The notes: a model not told the origin generated them from the letters alone. Shown: positions 36,141-49,164, counted from the first letter of the stretch. The stretch is 64,000 bases of DNA from Pelecanus crispus (GCF_030463565.1 NC_134644.1:157048191-157112190), one strand, 5' to 3'. Translations and numbers: made by a program.

Positions 36141-38510
36141 TCTGAGCTAAAAGCAGACTTACTTTTGTGTTGACACTGCAATGAGCTCAAATGAATGTGT
36201 CTTGATAAGAAAGGGGTTATTCTCTTGTCTTCAGGGCTGTGTTAACATTATCACACAGTGTTTGGCCAGTTCAAGAGCTTGAACAGTGTGCATCTAGAAA
36301 TCGTTTGGAACTTGGGGAGAAAAAAATCAATCACATCTGCTATGGATGTATCTTATAAAAACACATTAGGAAATACTTGCATGAGGCTGAGGACTGTGGT
36401 GTGTGTACATGAGCATGAACATTATGTATGTGCACTCAAACAAAAGCATAGAGGAAAATTATCCCACAGACCAAGGCACCACTCTTTTCTACTAATTTAC
36501 AGTGGTGGATTCACAAGCATTTCTTGGTGAAAGGCTAATGTGCTTCTTCAGAGCTGGCAACAAAAGAGTGTTTAATCTGAGCCAAATAAACAAGTAAAAG
36601 CTGTACCTTTCTCTTCTCTTACTCTCTATAATAGCATAGCATTTCACTCATGCTAACCTGATCAAAAGAACATGCCCATTTCTAACCTGTGACAGACATG
36701 TATACTATAATTACAGCAAGCACAGTTGTCAAAATAAAAAGAAGTAAAAAAAGATGCAGCAAATGATGGAATGCAAAACAGTAAGTGCTGCATGGGGAGG
36801 GAACTACTTTTCATTTCATACACCTACAAGTTGAGTATAGGAGAAATCAGCTTCCTGGCTTCTAAATGTCTTTTCTGATACATCCCTACTTCCCTGGCCC
36901 TAAGATACTCTTTCAGTATACAAGATCTCAGTTTTCTATCTGTAAAATAAGGAAAGAAAATAATATTAATTACCTCATGACATATGCAATGCCTGTATGT
37001 AGAGTGAAAATGGGCATTTATAATCATTTTTGCGTCCAATTGAGGGAACCTTTTTATTTGGAGGAGGAGGTTGTTTGGGTGAGAAAACACAGCTTTTACT
37101 TTTACTAATCTTAAAAATATGAAATACTACATCCATTGCACCTAAGATCCTCGTAAAAATTACATGGCTGAAACTAAACAGACATATGATAGAATAAATT
37201 CACATAGTCAAGACAAACACAGTTACCAGTCAGAAAATATCTTATGAAACATTCAGTCCATCTATGGCCTCTCAAGTGTGACTCTTCAAAGGACATCTAC
37301 AAAATACGTTCAACAGACAAACCTAGTGACAAAAATTCTCCACTCTACTAGATACTAGAAACTTAATGCTCAACAGAGACATGAATTCTTTGGTCCATTA
37401 CATTCTTCCTGTAGACCACATCCTCTCAGAAACATATGGGCTGAACTTTCCCCCTTGTTTTTTTCCAACAGATTAATATTCTCTCACTTGTGTCCTTGCT
37501 GACACCTCTGGGATAAACAGTGGTGTTAAACTACTTCAGAGAAAGGGGTCCTTAAGGGATGGACAATTTAAAACCAAAGTGTCCAGTCTATACATAACTG
37601 AGATTTTTAGGCTTCTTCAGTCCTTGCAAAAAGTGTTGTAGACAGCGGGTGAAGTTTCCAAAAACTAAGTTTTGAGTGATAATATTGATTTCAGGTGTTT
37701 CTTTTATGCTTATTCACCCCACTTTGTTACAGCCTGCCACTCCTGTGGTGTGACAAGCCCATTGTCTGTGTGGCTGAGATGTCTCAATCAAGGGACTGAC
37801 AGAGTTTGAAAAACAAAAACTATAAACCAAAACATTTTTTACAGTATTTTTGTTTGCTTGCTTGTCAAGCCATATCTGTAGTTTCTGCTGATGGTTCACA
37901 CTATAGACAACTGTGCATATTGTGCCAACATAACCATGGCAACCATGCTCTGTGTGGCAGGGACTGTGGAATATCATAAACCAAGATTGAAATCAAGAGC
38001 TTTTTCTGAAACCACAGCATGAAGGGTAGCTACTTTTTACAACTATATCAGCTAGTCTAACAAGTGCCATCTCTTCTTGCTCTCCATGTTCATTAAGTAT
38101 CTCTGCCTTGCTAGGTCAACACATACCAATCTCATCATATTGCTTATTAGTCCTTAATAGGCTATCATAGGGAAATTGTATGATTAAGAATTAAGAAAAT
38201 CTCAGGAACAGTAATTTAAGTCTATTTATAATATTTAAGGAAGGAGCATGAGAATTAGGATAATTCTTTCACTCCTTATTGACTATTAACTCCAAATATA
38301 ATAAAAACCTGGGAAATTAAAAAAGGGGAGAGTTGGAAAAGGTGGAAAAATCCCTACCTTTGAAAAAGAACAAAACTAGAATGAAACTTTCTTTGATAAG
38401 CTAAGAAAGTTTCCAGATGTCAAAAGTTTAAGTATTATGCATAAAGTTACAAGGAACCAATGTATATAAGGCAGAAAAAATTAAATGGAAATGTTTTTCT
38501 TATCCCATAC
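36141..38510. other. CSMD3 intron sequence, no element recognised
   Basis: AT-rich intronic DNA between the CR1 nest and the exon at 38511. I see no exon-like or repeat structure. Confidence 0.5.
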
Positions 38511-38669
38511 CTGATAGCAGCAATTCCATATTGCTGTTTGTAAGTGTTGCATTTACTCTTCCTGAAGTTGCATTGAAACTGGTGACGGTCAAAGTCATGG
38601 GCTGTTTCTTGCTTTTGTAATTGTAAGATCCTTTCCATATATAATTTTGGGCAAATACATCATCAGGAA
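38511..38669 (-). CDS. CSMD3: CSMD3 exon: membrane-proximal ectodomain, part 1
   Basis: This 159-nt phase 1-1 exon encodes VPDDVFAQNYIWKGSYNY and continues to MELLLSG. It starts the conserved membrane-proximal region of CSMD proteins, which has no well-known enzymatic fold. Two N-glycosylation sequons (NAT in FNATSG and VNATLT) are visible, fitting an extracellular location. The acceptor is tgcatag and the donor is gtatgg. Confidence 0.94.
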
Positions 38670-40213
38670 CTATGCAGACATCAAACATGTTTCAATACAT
38701 TTTGCAATATTTAGTATTTATGAAGTCAAACACCCAACAAAATATAAGATAAATATTAGCATTTTTGTTCTACTTTACCCTCTTAGGGGTAAGTCTAATT
38801 CTAAGTCTAAGTCTATTAGGTATAATCTTCACATATAAAGCATGGAAACCTGGCATGAACTTTTATGAAAGAAATGTATTTGCATTGAAGAACATAACTA
38901 CAACTGTACTTTCATTTGCTCTTATATGGACATGTCCTAAAATTAAACCAACTTCACAAGATCTAATTTAACAGCTGTAACCAAAAGACCAGAATACTCT
39001 CATTGTAGAATCCTTTCTATACCAGCACAGATAGGCAAGGACATATAGCTAGGATTAAATTTTGCAGAAATTAATATTGATTTGGATATCAAAATTTTTA
39101 TAAGCATATTTAAATGACATTAAAAGATGATAAGCATTTTCTTTATTACCTAGTCACTTTTTCTAATGAAAAATTTATGTAAGAATTTTTTGTCCTGTCT
39201 TCAAATGCTTAAAAACGCTATGAGATTCACCAAGAGAAAAAAAAAATCCCTAATTTAAAATTAAAAAGAGATCATAGACTGCAGGGAGAATAATTATGCT
39301 AGATTTATACATTTACATTTAATTTTTATCATTATGCAACTGTAAAATGATTAATTTAAGTAATGTTATTCCAGCAACAGTATGGTTAAAAAAAAAAAAA
39401 GTTACCTATCCAGTAAAAACAGATACATGCAAATCTTTAAAATCTTAACAAGAGATACCATTTAAACAATTAAATTGAAGGTCACTTAGGATGGGTTTAC
39501 TACACTTTCCAAAGGAAATGTTTCAAACTTAGCCCTATAACAATTAATCATTATTTAAAATCAGCACTTTCACATTATTGGGAGTCACTCACACTGAACT
39601 TAAAGCTCTGGGTTCATCTGTGCATTGGCATCTCATGTCAGATAAACACAGAAGAATATTTGCCCCTTTCTCTCTCAGGATATCCCAAAATTCAAGACTG
39701 GGGCACACTGGAATACCCAACAATATTCCTTCATCATTTATTTTATGGGTCATAGAGACAGGTTGTCTTCCCCATGGAGGGTAAAAAAAGCTTTCCTAGT
39801 TTTTCATTTGTGTATGTATATGAATATATGCATATAATTTTTTACAAGTAAAAATATAAAAACAAAACACCTAGATACTGGGCCTGCAAACTGCAAGCAA
39901 GGAAGCTGCATAGTGCAAACAGTCTGATGCTATTGATTTGTGATCTGTCTGAAATTTATTTCCCTACTTTCAGGAAAACTGATCTTTATGTACTTTATTT
40001 GCAATTGGGATTGTACAAAAAACTTCTGAATGAAAAAACCTGATAATATGACTACCATGCAGTACCTCATTGACAAACAGAGTTCCGAAGTAGTGTACAA
40101 CCTGTTAAAAATAAAAAACCAACCCCCCCAAAAAAGCCCCACAAAACCCTCCAAAAAACCCTGTGCTAAGGAATTACTTTTAAACCTTTATTCATTATTG
40201 GTAGACATTTAAT

Positions 40214-40312
40214 AGGGTTATAGTCAAGCTATTTAGGTTGACTATATATAACCCTATAGGTTATAGTCAAGCTATAGTCAAGCTACTTAGTCAAGGCTAA
40301 TTTTAGTCAAGC
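40214..40312. repeat. Cluster of TAGTCAAGC repeats with a small hairpin
   Basis: An inverted repeat, AGGGTTATAGTCAA at 40214-40227 against TTGACTATATATAACCCT at 40238-40255, is followed by further direct copies of TAGTCAAG up to about 40312. It lies in the intron before the linker exon. Confidence 0.7.
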
Positions 40313-40910
40313 AGACTTCTCTTCAAAAAATCTCTTCAGTGGACAGAGAAAGATTTCTCTTGGATCTAGTCAGGACATCCAAAGATAGTCTTCTTTAGAA
40401 AATCAGTTAAAACTGGAGTTGACTTTAGCTGGAGTTAGAGACACTACCTTCTCTAGGCTAAAATTAGCTTTTTTGAAAGTTAAGTTGAAGGCTAATATTG
40501 AAGTATTTAGGTAAAGCAATTTAAATTAGCAATATGTAAAAGAAGTGCAAGACTATGAAAAAAACTGTGAAACAACATGTCTTTAAATTATTTCTGGGTG
40601 AGTAATATAGTTTCTGAATGGATAAATTGCATAGGACCTTACACAGAACACAGCAATATCAGTGAAGCCAATAAAACTTTCATCATATAACAGTTAGAAA
40701 TTATATATGGATATAAATAATACCATATAGTCTAGACGAACTTAAACATTGGGGAATAATTTAATTAATGACGTTTTTGTTCTGTAAACATAATGCCTAA
40801 TCTAATACCCTTTATTCATTCTAAGCCATTCAGTGCGGTGTCACAAAATCAATTCTCATTGTCTTTTCTACAGAAATTGTTTAAAACTATATATACCTCA
40901 AAGTACTTAC

Positions 40911-40976
40911 CACTTAGTTTGGGACTTGGTGTTCCCAAAGCTGGTCTGGGGTCCTTCACTAATATTTTGGAACCAG
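40911..40976 (-). CDS. CSMD3: CSMD3 exon: linker after last sushi domain
   Basis: This 66-nt phase 1-1 exon encodes a short linker that includes KILVKDPRPALGTP, matching the CSMD3 stretch that follows the last CCP. It has no cysteines and is rich in Pro, Ser and Lys. The acceptor is ctaacag and the donor is gtaagt. Because it is symmetric, skipping it would keep the frame, so it could be alternatively spliced. That is inference only. Confidence 0.9.
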
Positions 40977-41865
40977 CTGTTAGAAAGAATGAATGACAAA
41001 AAGACAAATCAGTAGCAAATATGTTACTCAGAAACTAAGAAAATAATTTCCATAGTGGAATTTATTTGTTACAAAGTATACAAGATGATGTTTCAAACTC
41101 CAATACGAATGAGATTTCAGTCAGTATCAAGCCTTAGTATCACAGGAGCACATGCCCACTGATTTCTTCCACTGCTACATTTTCTCCTAAGTCATTCACC
41201 TGGATGCTACAAAGTCATTTTCAATACCCAAACAGTGTAGGCTTTCACTTCAGAATCCACATTTCAGAATTCACGGTCCTGGACTATGCACCTAATATGT
41301 GAGATGTCTTCTAATATGTCATCTAAGGCAAGTTATGTCATTTAAATAGGGATGCATACAAAATAGCACTGTGAATAGTGCTTTGACTGGAAGCAATGGA
41401 ACACCAAACAGTGAAGAGATACATAACAAGGGCATTTTAAATTATGGTCCTCTCCTGGACTTAAATGTCTTCAACAGTACTGAGTACTAATGTAGAATAC
41501 TCTCATGCAGCACTAGGCTCCATTCCTTGCTCCAATGGTTATTTCAATATTTTGGATTTTGGATCTTGGCTTTGAATCCAGGCCTTTTCTCTCTGATCGA
41601 TATGCTAAAAAAAGTAGACAAGAAAAACAACTTCTTTCTCCCTGAGTGGAATATTTTTCTGCATAAAAGGAAACTTTAACAAGAAGCACTGAGAATATTT
41701 TTCTTGAGAATAACTTTTTGCTTATTACAGAAGGCTTGCTCTTGGTATATAGATTAAAACTGGCAAGAAACAAGGGCAGGGGTAGGAATTCAGTCTAAAG
41801 TTCTCATGGCCTGTTACTACTCATTGATTAATCTCCATTTCCTCTCTGTTTTGAAAGAAACTTAC

Positions 41866-41942
41866 TGAACTTCACTGAACGTGGCTGACCTGGAGGGCGT
41901 GCTTCAACAGCATACGCTCTTTGACTACATCAAGCTCAGGTT
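41866..41942. other. GC-rich imperfect hairpin with splice-like borders in CSMD3 intron
   Basis: GAGGGCGTGCT (41893-41903) can pair with AGCATACGCTC (41909-41919) around a TCAAC loop. Outer arms (from AACGTGG at 41878, and up to CAGGTT near 41942) extend the fold. On the CSMD3 strand the piece 41866-41924 is preceded by TGATGTAG, with a branch-like TTCTAAC upstream, and followed by GTAAGT, so it could be a 59-nt exon. Entered in phase 1 it would hit a TGA. Whether it is a small-RNA hairpin, a cryptic exon or chance is open. Confidence 0.35.
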
Positions 41943-43972
41943 AGAAATATCTGGATCATACTTTCCAAAGGGCTTTAGTATAAAAAAGCTGCTGAGCCAA
42001 TCAGCCTTGTCAAGGTGGATACATTTTTAGTTAAGTTCAGAACTGAAATTTTAAATACAAAATAAAACTTAAATACATATTTTAAATACAAACCCAAAAC
42101 TAAAACAAGTTATTGATGGAGTTTAATTTTCTAGGTCCAGATATTTGCCAAGTAGGACTCTCAAGATTGCAGTTTTGTATTTAAAGGACCAAATTATCCT
42201 TTAATTCCCCTATAGATCCTTTTAGAGCTCTTGACTGCAAATGTTTTATTCCTTTCCATCCATTTCAAAGTTATTTTTGTGATATTCACAATCACAGGTG
42301 AACAAACTGACTTGGTGCTCTTCTCCCTCCCATAGCAGAGAGACGTTTCACCCCTTTGTAAGAGGTAAAATTGAAAATATTTATGACATATTTTACTTTA
42401 TCTGATTAGAGCTAATATTTTACAATATGTTGCTCATTCTTAGCTTTCTCCACTGCTAAAAAGCGAGACCTATGATCCTAAACACTTTGCATTTGTGTAA
42501 CATTTTCTCAGAACATTGGGATAACAGGTTATATGACAAGGTAAACACACTCATAGTTACTACTTAATAATTTTTTAAAACATTCTCATAAACATCCCTT
42601 ACTATCAGATAGGACAGATAATACTACTTGTTTCAATGTCATCAGCTGAAAATTCTTGGATCAAAATACAACCCATGAATCATATCTGGCCTGCTGTAAC
42701 ACTTCCTGAGTGCTGAACAAGTCATAAGCTTCCTGGCAGCTTGCTTTCTAACACTTTCCCAAAGTTCTGCTCTATTTTTCCCCAGCACTTGCCTGACATG
42801 TAATGCCAGGACACCTGTTTTTTAGTAATACAAAATATTCATTTCCTATTTCCCTTCCAAGTAGCAGTGTTTGGCTATATAGCCTTTGAATGCCTCTGTA
42901 AGAGCCCTGGGGATAACCACATCTGAAACATTAGGTATCAGTAACCTGAAAGATGCTTTAATTATTCAGGAAATACAATTCCAAACAGTTGCTTTACTTG
43001 GGGATGTTTCATATCCCACATGAAAAACACCATTCTTAGCATGATTTTTCCATGAGTATGTAGTAAAAATTAGAAACAAAATGAAAAGTTGGAACATCAA
43101 GGACAAAGTAGATACATTTTGCTTGCAAGTAGTATATTGTTGCTTACATACAAATATAAAAAAATATTAAACCCTATGGATTAATTCCATGCAGTGATTC
43201 AGACATCCACCTGGACTTTAGGCATCCTTCTCCAATACTAGGATAGAATCAAAGAATCACTCAGGTTGGAAATGACCTTTAAGATCATCAGGTCCAACCA
43301 TTAACCTAACACTGCCAGGTCCACCACTAAACCATGTCCCTAAGCACCACATCTACCTGTCTTTTAAATACCTCCAGGGATGGGGACTCCACCACTTCCC
43401 TGGGCAGCCTGCTCCAATGCTTGATAACCTTTTCAGTGAAGAAATTTTTCCTAATTTCCAACCTAAACCTCCCCCGGCACAACTTGAAGCTGTTTCCTCT
43501 TGTCCTAATGCTTGTTACTTGGGAGAAGAGACCAACAACCACCTTGCTACAACCTCCTTTCAGGTAGTTATAGAAAGCAATAAAGTCTCACCTGACCCTC
43601 CTTTTCTCCAGGCTAAACAACCCCAGTTCCCTCAGCCGTGCCTCATAAGACTTGTGCTCTTGACCCTTCACCAGCTTCATTGCCCTTCTCTGGGCACGCT
43701 CCAGCACCTCCATGTATTTCTTGTAGTGAGAGGCCCAAAGCTGAACACAGCATCTGAGGTGCAGCCTCACCAGTGCCGAGTACAAAGGGACAATCACTTC
43801 CCTAGTCCTGCTGGCCACACTATTCCTGATACAAGCCAGGATGCTACTGGCCTTTCTGGCTACCTGGGCACACTGCTGTACCATATTCAGCCAGCTGTCA
43901 ACCAGCACCCCCAGGTCCTTTTCGGCCAGGCAGCTTTCCAGCCACTCTTCCCCAAGCCTGTAGTGTTGCATG

Positions 43973-45114
43973 TGTATATTGGGTTTTCATGGCAAGGTTG
44001 TGGTAGCTACAGGGGTGGCTTCTGTGAGAAGCTGCTAGAAGCTTCCCCAATGTCCGATACAGCCAATGCCAGCTGGCTCCAAGACAGACCCACCACTGGC
44101 CAAGGCTGAGCCAATCAGCAACAGTGGTAGTACCTCGGTGATAACATATTTAAGAAGGGGAGGAAAAAAAAAAACAAAAAAACCACCCACTGGGACACAA
44201 ACTGAAACTGGAGTGAGGAGTGAGAATATGTGAGAGGAACGACTCTGCAGACACCAAGGTCAGTGAGAAAGGAGGTGGAGGAGGTGCTCCAGGCACTGGA
44301 GCAGAGATTTCCCTGCAGCCGGTGCTGAAGACCATGGTGAGGCAGGCTGTGCCCCTGTAGCCCATGGAGGTCCACGGTGGAGCAGATATCCACCTGCAAC
44401 CCATGGAGGAGCCCATGCTGGAGCAGGTAGATGCACCCAAAGGAGGTTGTGACCCTGTGGGAAGCCCACACTGGAACAGGCTCCTGGGAGGACCTGTGGA
44501 CCTCTGGAGAGAGAGGAGCCCATGCTAGAGCAGGTTTGCTGGCGGGACTTCTGATCCTGTGGGGGACCCACGCTGGAGCAGTCTGCCCATGAAGGACTGC
44601 ACCCCATGGAAGGGACCCACGCTGGAGCAGTTTGTGAAGAACTGTAGCCTGTTGGAAGGACGCATGCTGGAGAAGTTCATGGAGGACTGTCTCCTGTGGG
44701 TGGGACCCCACGCTGGAGCAGGGGAAGAGTGTGAGGAGTCCAATTCTTGAGGAGGAAGGAGCAGCAGAGACAACGAGTGATGAACTGACCACAACCCCCA
44801 TTCCCTGTGCCCTTGCACTGCTCAGGGGAAGGAGTAGATAAAATCAGGAGTGAAGCTGAGCCTGGGAAGAAGGGAGGGGTGGAGTGAAGGTGTTTTAAGA
44901 TTTGGTTTTATTTCTCGTTACCCTACTCTAATTTGATTGTTAATAAATTGAACTGATTTTCCTCAAGTCAAGTCTGTTTTGCCCCTGATGGTAATTGGTG
45001 AGTAATCTCACTCATGAGGTTTTTTGTCATATTTTCTCTCCCCTGTCTGGTTGAGAAGGGGAGTGATATAGTGGCGATGCGGTGTTTAGTTGCCTGCTGG
45101 GTTAAACCACAACA
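43973..45114 (+). mobile_element. Solo ERV LTR, about 1.14 kb, inside a CR1
   Basis: It starts TGTATATTGGGTTTTCATGG and ends GGGTTAAACCACAACA. The CR1 sequence GTTGCATGGGGTTGTT is split at its ATG, with ATG present on both sides and no clear 5-bp duplication. A TATA-like ATAACATATTTAAGAAGGGG lies near 44142-44161 and AATAAA at 44942-44947. Between them is an array of seven spaced CCCACGCTGGAGCAG-type units. No viral genes are attached. It is antisense to CSMD3. Confidence 0.9.
44412..44721 (+). repeat. Spaced 15-bp repeat array inside the LTR
   Basis: Seven copies of a CCCACGCTGGAGCAG-like core start at 44412, 44465, 44519, 44567, 44616, 44661 and 44707, spaced 45-54 bp. The intervening sequence also repeats loosely (TGTGAAGAACTGTAGCC against TCATGGAGGACTGTCTCC). 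The array lies between the TATA-like box and the poly(A) signal of the LTR. Confidence 0.85.
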
Positions 45115-46304
45115 ATGGGGTTGTTGTGAACCAAGTGCAGGACCTGGCACTTGGCCTTGTTGAACCTCATGCAACTGGCCTCGGCCCATCAATCCAGCCT
45201 CTCCACATCCTTCTGTGGAGCCTTCCTGCCCTCAAGCAGATCAACACTCCTGCCTAGTTTGGTGTCATCTGCAAACTTACTGAGGGTGCACTCTATCCCC
45301 TCCTCCAGATCATTGATAAAGATATGAAACACAACTGGCTCCAATACTGAGCCCTGGGGAACACCGCTTGTGACTGGTCGCCAGCTGGATTTCACTCCAT
45401 TCACGAGTCTTTCTGCCCAGCCATCCAGCCAGTTTTTTACCCAGCGAAGAGTATGTCCGTCCAAGCCACAAGCAGACAGTTTCTCCAGGAGAATGCTGTG
45501 GGAAATGGTTTTACTAAAGTCTAGGTAGAGAACATCCACAGCCTTTCCCTCATCCACTAAGTGGGTCACCTTGTCATAGAAGGAGATCAGATTAGTCAAG
45601 CGGGACCTGCCTTTCATGAACCCATGCTGACTGGGACTGATCCCCTGGTTGTCCTGTACATGCCACATGATGACACTCAAGATGATTCTCCATAACCTTC
45701 CCCAGCACCGAGGCCAATCTGACAGGCCTGTAGTTCCCCAGATCCTCCTTCTGGTCCTTCTTGTAGATGGGCAGCACATTTGCTAACCTCCAGTCAACTG
45801 GGACCTCCCCGTTTTAGCCAGGACTTCTGACAAAGGTTTGAAAGTGGCTGGTGAGAACCTCCACAGCTCCCTCAGTGCCCTTGGCTGGATCCTATCCAAC
45901 CCCATATACTTGTGTGTGGCTAAGCGGTGTAGCATGTCACTAACGATTTCCCCTTGGATTACAGGGGCTTCATTCTGCCCTCTATCCCTGTCTTCCAGCT
46001 CAGGGGGCTAGGTATCCCAAGAACAACTGGTCTTACTGTTAAAGACTGAGGCAAAGGCGGCATTAAGTACCTCAGACTTTTCCTCATCCTTTGTCACTAT
46101 GTTTCCCCCTGCTTCCAGTAAAGGATGGAGATTCTCCTTAGCCCTCTTTTTGTTGCTAATATATTTATAGAAACATATTTTACTGTTAGAATAGAATCAT
46201 AGAATCATAGAATAGTCTAGGTTGGAAAAGACCTTTAAGATCATCCAGTCCAACCATTAACCTACACTACCAAGCCCACCTAAACCAATCAAGGGCAGAC
46301 TAGA

Positions 46305-49162
46305 CTAAACCATATCCTGAAGTGCCACATCTACCCGTTTTTTAAACGCCTCCAGGGATGGTGACTCCACCACCTCTCTGGGCAGCCTCTTCCAATGCTT
46401 GACTACCCTTTCCGTAAAGAAATTTTTCCTAATTTCCAGTCTAAACCTCCCCTGGCGCAGCTTGAGCCCATTTCCTCTCGTCCTATCGCTAGCTACTTGG
46501 GAGAAGAGACCATCACCCACCTCACTACTACCTCCTTTCAGGTAGTTGTAGAGAGCGATAAGGTCTCCCCTCAGCCTCCTCTTCTCCAGACTAAACAGTC
46601 CCAGTTCCCTCAGCCACTCCTCATAAGACTTGTTCTGCAGACCCTTCACCAGCCTTGTTGCCCTTTTCTGAACACGCTCCAGCACCTCAATGTCTTTCTT
46701 GTATTGAGGGGCCCAAAACTGGACACAGTATTCCAGGTGCGGCCTCACCAGCGCCGAGTACAGGGGGACAATCACCTCCCTGCTCCTGCTGGCCACACTG
46801 TTCCTGATACAAGCCAGGATGCTGTTGGCCTTCTTGGCCACCTGCACACACTGCTGGATCATGTTCAGCCGGCTGTCTACCAACACCCCCAGATCCTTTT
46901 CTGGCAGGCAGCTTTCCAGCCACTCCTCCCCAAGCCTGTAGCGTTGCATGGGGTTGTTGTGACCCAAGTGCAGGACCCGGCACTTGGCCTTGTTGAACCT
47001 CATACAGTTGGCCACGGCCCATCGATCCAGCCTGTCCAGGTCCCTCTGCAGGGCCATCCTACCCTCGAGCAGATTGACACTCCCACCCAACTTGGTGTCG
47101 TCTGCAAACTTACTGAGGGTGCACTCGATCCCCTCATCCAGATCATTGATAAAGATATTGAACAAGACTGGCCCTAAAACAGAGCCCTGGGGAACACCGC
47201 TCGTGACCGGCTGCCAACTGGACTTAACACCATTTACCACAACTCTCTGGGCTCGGCCACCCAACCAGTTTTTTACCCAGCGAAGACTACACCCATCCAA
47301 GCCATGAGCTGCCAGCTTCCCAAGGAGAATATTATGGGAGACCGTGTCAAAGGCTTTGCTAAAGTCCAGGTAAATGACATCCACAGCCTTTCCTTTATCC
47401 ACCAGGTGGGTCACCAGGTCATAAAAGGAGATCAGGTTGGTCAAGCAGGACCTGCCTTTCATGAACCCATGCTGGCTGGGCCTGATCCCCTCGTTGACCT
47501 GCACTTGCCTGTTGAGTTCACTCAAGATGAACCACTCCATAATCTTTCCCAGCACTGAGGTCAGGCTGACAGGCCTTTAGTTCCCTGGGTCTTCCTTCCG
47601 GCCCTTCTTGTAGATGGGTGTCACATTGGAAAGCCTCCAGTCATCAGGAACCTCCCCTGTTAACCAGGATTGCTGACAGATGATAGAAAGTGGCTTGGCA
47701 AGCTGCTCTGCCAGCTCCCTCAATACTCTCAGGTGGATCCCATCTGGCCCCATAGACTTGTGAGCATCCAGGTGGTGTAGCAGGTCATGAACTGCTTCCT
47801 CCTGGACTATGAGGGCTCCATTCTGGTCCCCATCCCTATCCTCCAGCTCAGGGGCCTGAGTACCCTGGGGATGACCGGTCTGGCTGTTGAACACAGAGGC
47901 AAAGAAGGCGTTAAATACCTCAGCCTTTTCCTTGTCCTCGGTGACAATGTTCCCCCCCACATCCAGCAAAGGATGGAGATCCTCCTTGGCTCTCCTTTTA
48001 TTGCTAATGTACTTATAAAAGCATTTTTTATTGTCTTTTACAGCACTGGCCAGATTGAGTTCTAGCTGGGCTTTTGCTTTTCTAATTTCCTCCCTGCAGA
48101 ACCTAACAAGATCCCTGTACTCCTCCTGAGTTGCCCGCCCTTTCTTCCAAAGGCGGTAGACTCTCCTTTTTTCCTCCTGAGTCCCCACAAAATCTCCCTA
48201 TTCAGCCAGGCCGGTCGATTTCCCCGCCGGTTGGTCTTACGACACACGGGGACAGCCTGCTCCTGCGCCCTTAAGACTTCCTTCTTGAAGAGGGCCCAGC
48301 CTTCCTGGACCCCTTTGCCCTTCAGGACCGCCTCCCAAGGGACTTTCCCAACCAGGGTCCTGAAGAGGCCAAAGTCTGCCCTCCGGAAGTCTGTGGTAAT
48401 AGTTTTGCTGCCCCTCCGCTTAGCATCACTCAAAATTGAGAACTTTATCATGTCGTGGTCGCTAAGCCCGAGACGGCCTCCGACCTCGACATTTCCCACA
48501 AGCCCTTCTCTGTTGGTAAACAGCAGGTCAAGCGGGGCACCTCCCCTGGTAGGCTCACTTACCAGCTGCATTAGAAAGTTATCCCCCACATACTCTAGGA
48601 ACTTCCAAGACTGCTGCCTCTCTGCTGTGTGGTATTTCCAGCAGATGTCCGGCAAGTTGAAGTCCACCACAAGAACAAGGGCTAGCGATTGTGAGACTTC
48701 TGCCAGCCGTTTATAGAACGCCTCATCTACCTCTACCTCCTGGTTGGGTGGTCTATAGCAGACTCCCAACAGGACATCCGCCTTTCTGGCCTTCCTCCTC
48801 ATCCTTACCCATAAGCATTCCACCTTGTCATCAGCACTGTCAAGCTCTATGCAGTCGAAACACTCCCTAACATACAGAGCCACCCCACCGCCTTTCCTAC
48901 CCTGCCTATCCCTTCTGAAGAGCTTATAGCCCTCCAGTGCAGCACTCCAGTCATGAGAGTCGTCCCACCACGTTTCCGTGATGGCGACTATGTCATAGCC
49001 ATCCTGCTGCACAAGGGCCTCCAGCTCCTCCTGTTTGTTGCCCATGCTACGTGCATTGGTGTAGATGCACTTAAGGTGGGCTATCGATTTCGCCCCCAAC
49101 GTTGTCGTGCTGCCCCTGGGCCCCTCATTAGCGGGACCGTGTATATCCCCTTCCCCCTTCAA
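46305..49162 (-). pseudogene. CR1 ORF2, near-intact (endonuclease and reverse transcriptase)
   Basis: The APE endonuclease has ITETWWDDSHDW, VDFNLPDICW (the usual Gly before DFN is Val) and GLSDHDMIKF. The reverse transcriptase has [33 protein letters not shown] and catalytic FADD at 47108-47097. The C-terminal domain ends at 46305. Two breaks are visible: a frameshift near 48190 after LNREILWGL, and a TAC-to-TAA-type nonsense change at 47577-47579 in PGNYRPVS. No ATG stands at the start: the codon at 49162 is TTG, directly after the ORF1 stop, so the true start is uncertain. Confidence 0.88.
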
Positions 49163-49164
49163 AC

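Larger units (their letters stand above)
43242..46189 (-). mobile_element. Older CR1 LINE, 3' part (interrupted by an LTR)
   Basis: A minus-strand CR1 with its tail near 43242, its C-terminal region at 43971-43588 and its reverse transcriptase at 45779-45189 ([21 protein letters not shown]). It is interrupted at 43973-45114 by an LTR. It stops at 46189 where a younger CR1 begins, and its continuation is at 50688-51695. Its subfamily resembles the copy at 6163-8322. Confidence 0.9.

Noticed and set aside
41860..42010. A plus-strand exon reading VADLEGVLQQHTLFDYIKLR
   Set aside because: There is an in-frame stop just upstream, no convincing acceptor, and no recognised family. The minus-strand splice borders and the hairpin explain the island at least as well.
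44115..44801. A 228-codon protein on the minus strand of the LTR, with related frames at 1586-1969 and 62594-62884
   Set aside because: These frames run through the non-coding spaced repeat array of the LTR in its antisense direction. Repetitive composition keeps them open, and no viral or host domain is visible.
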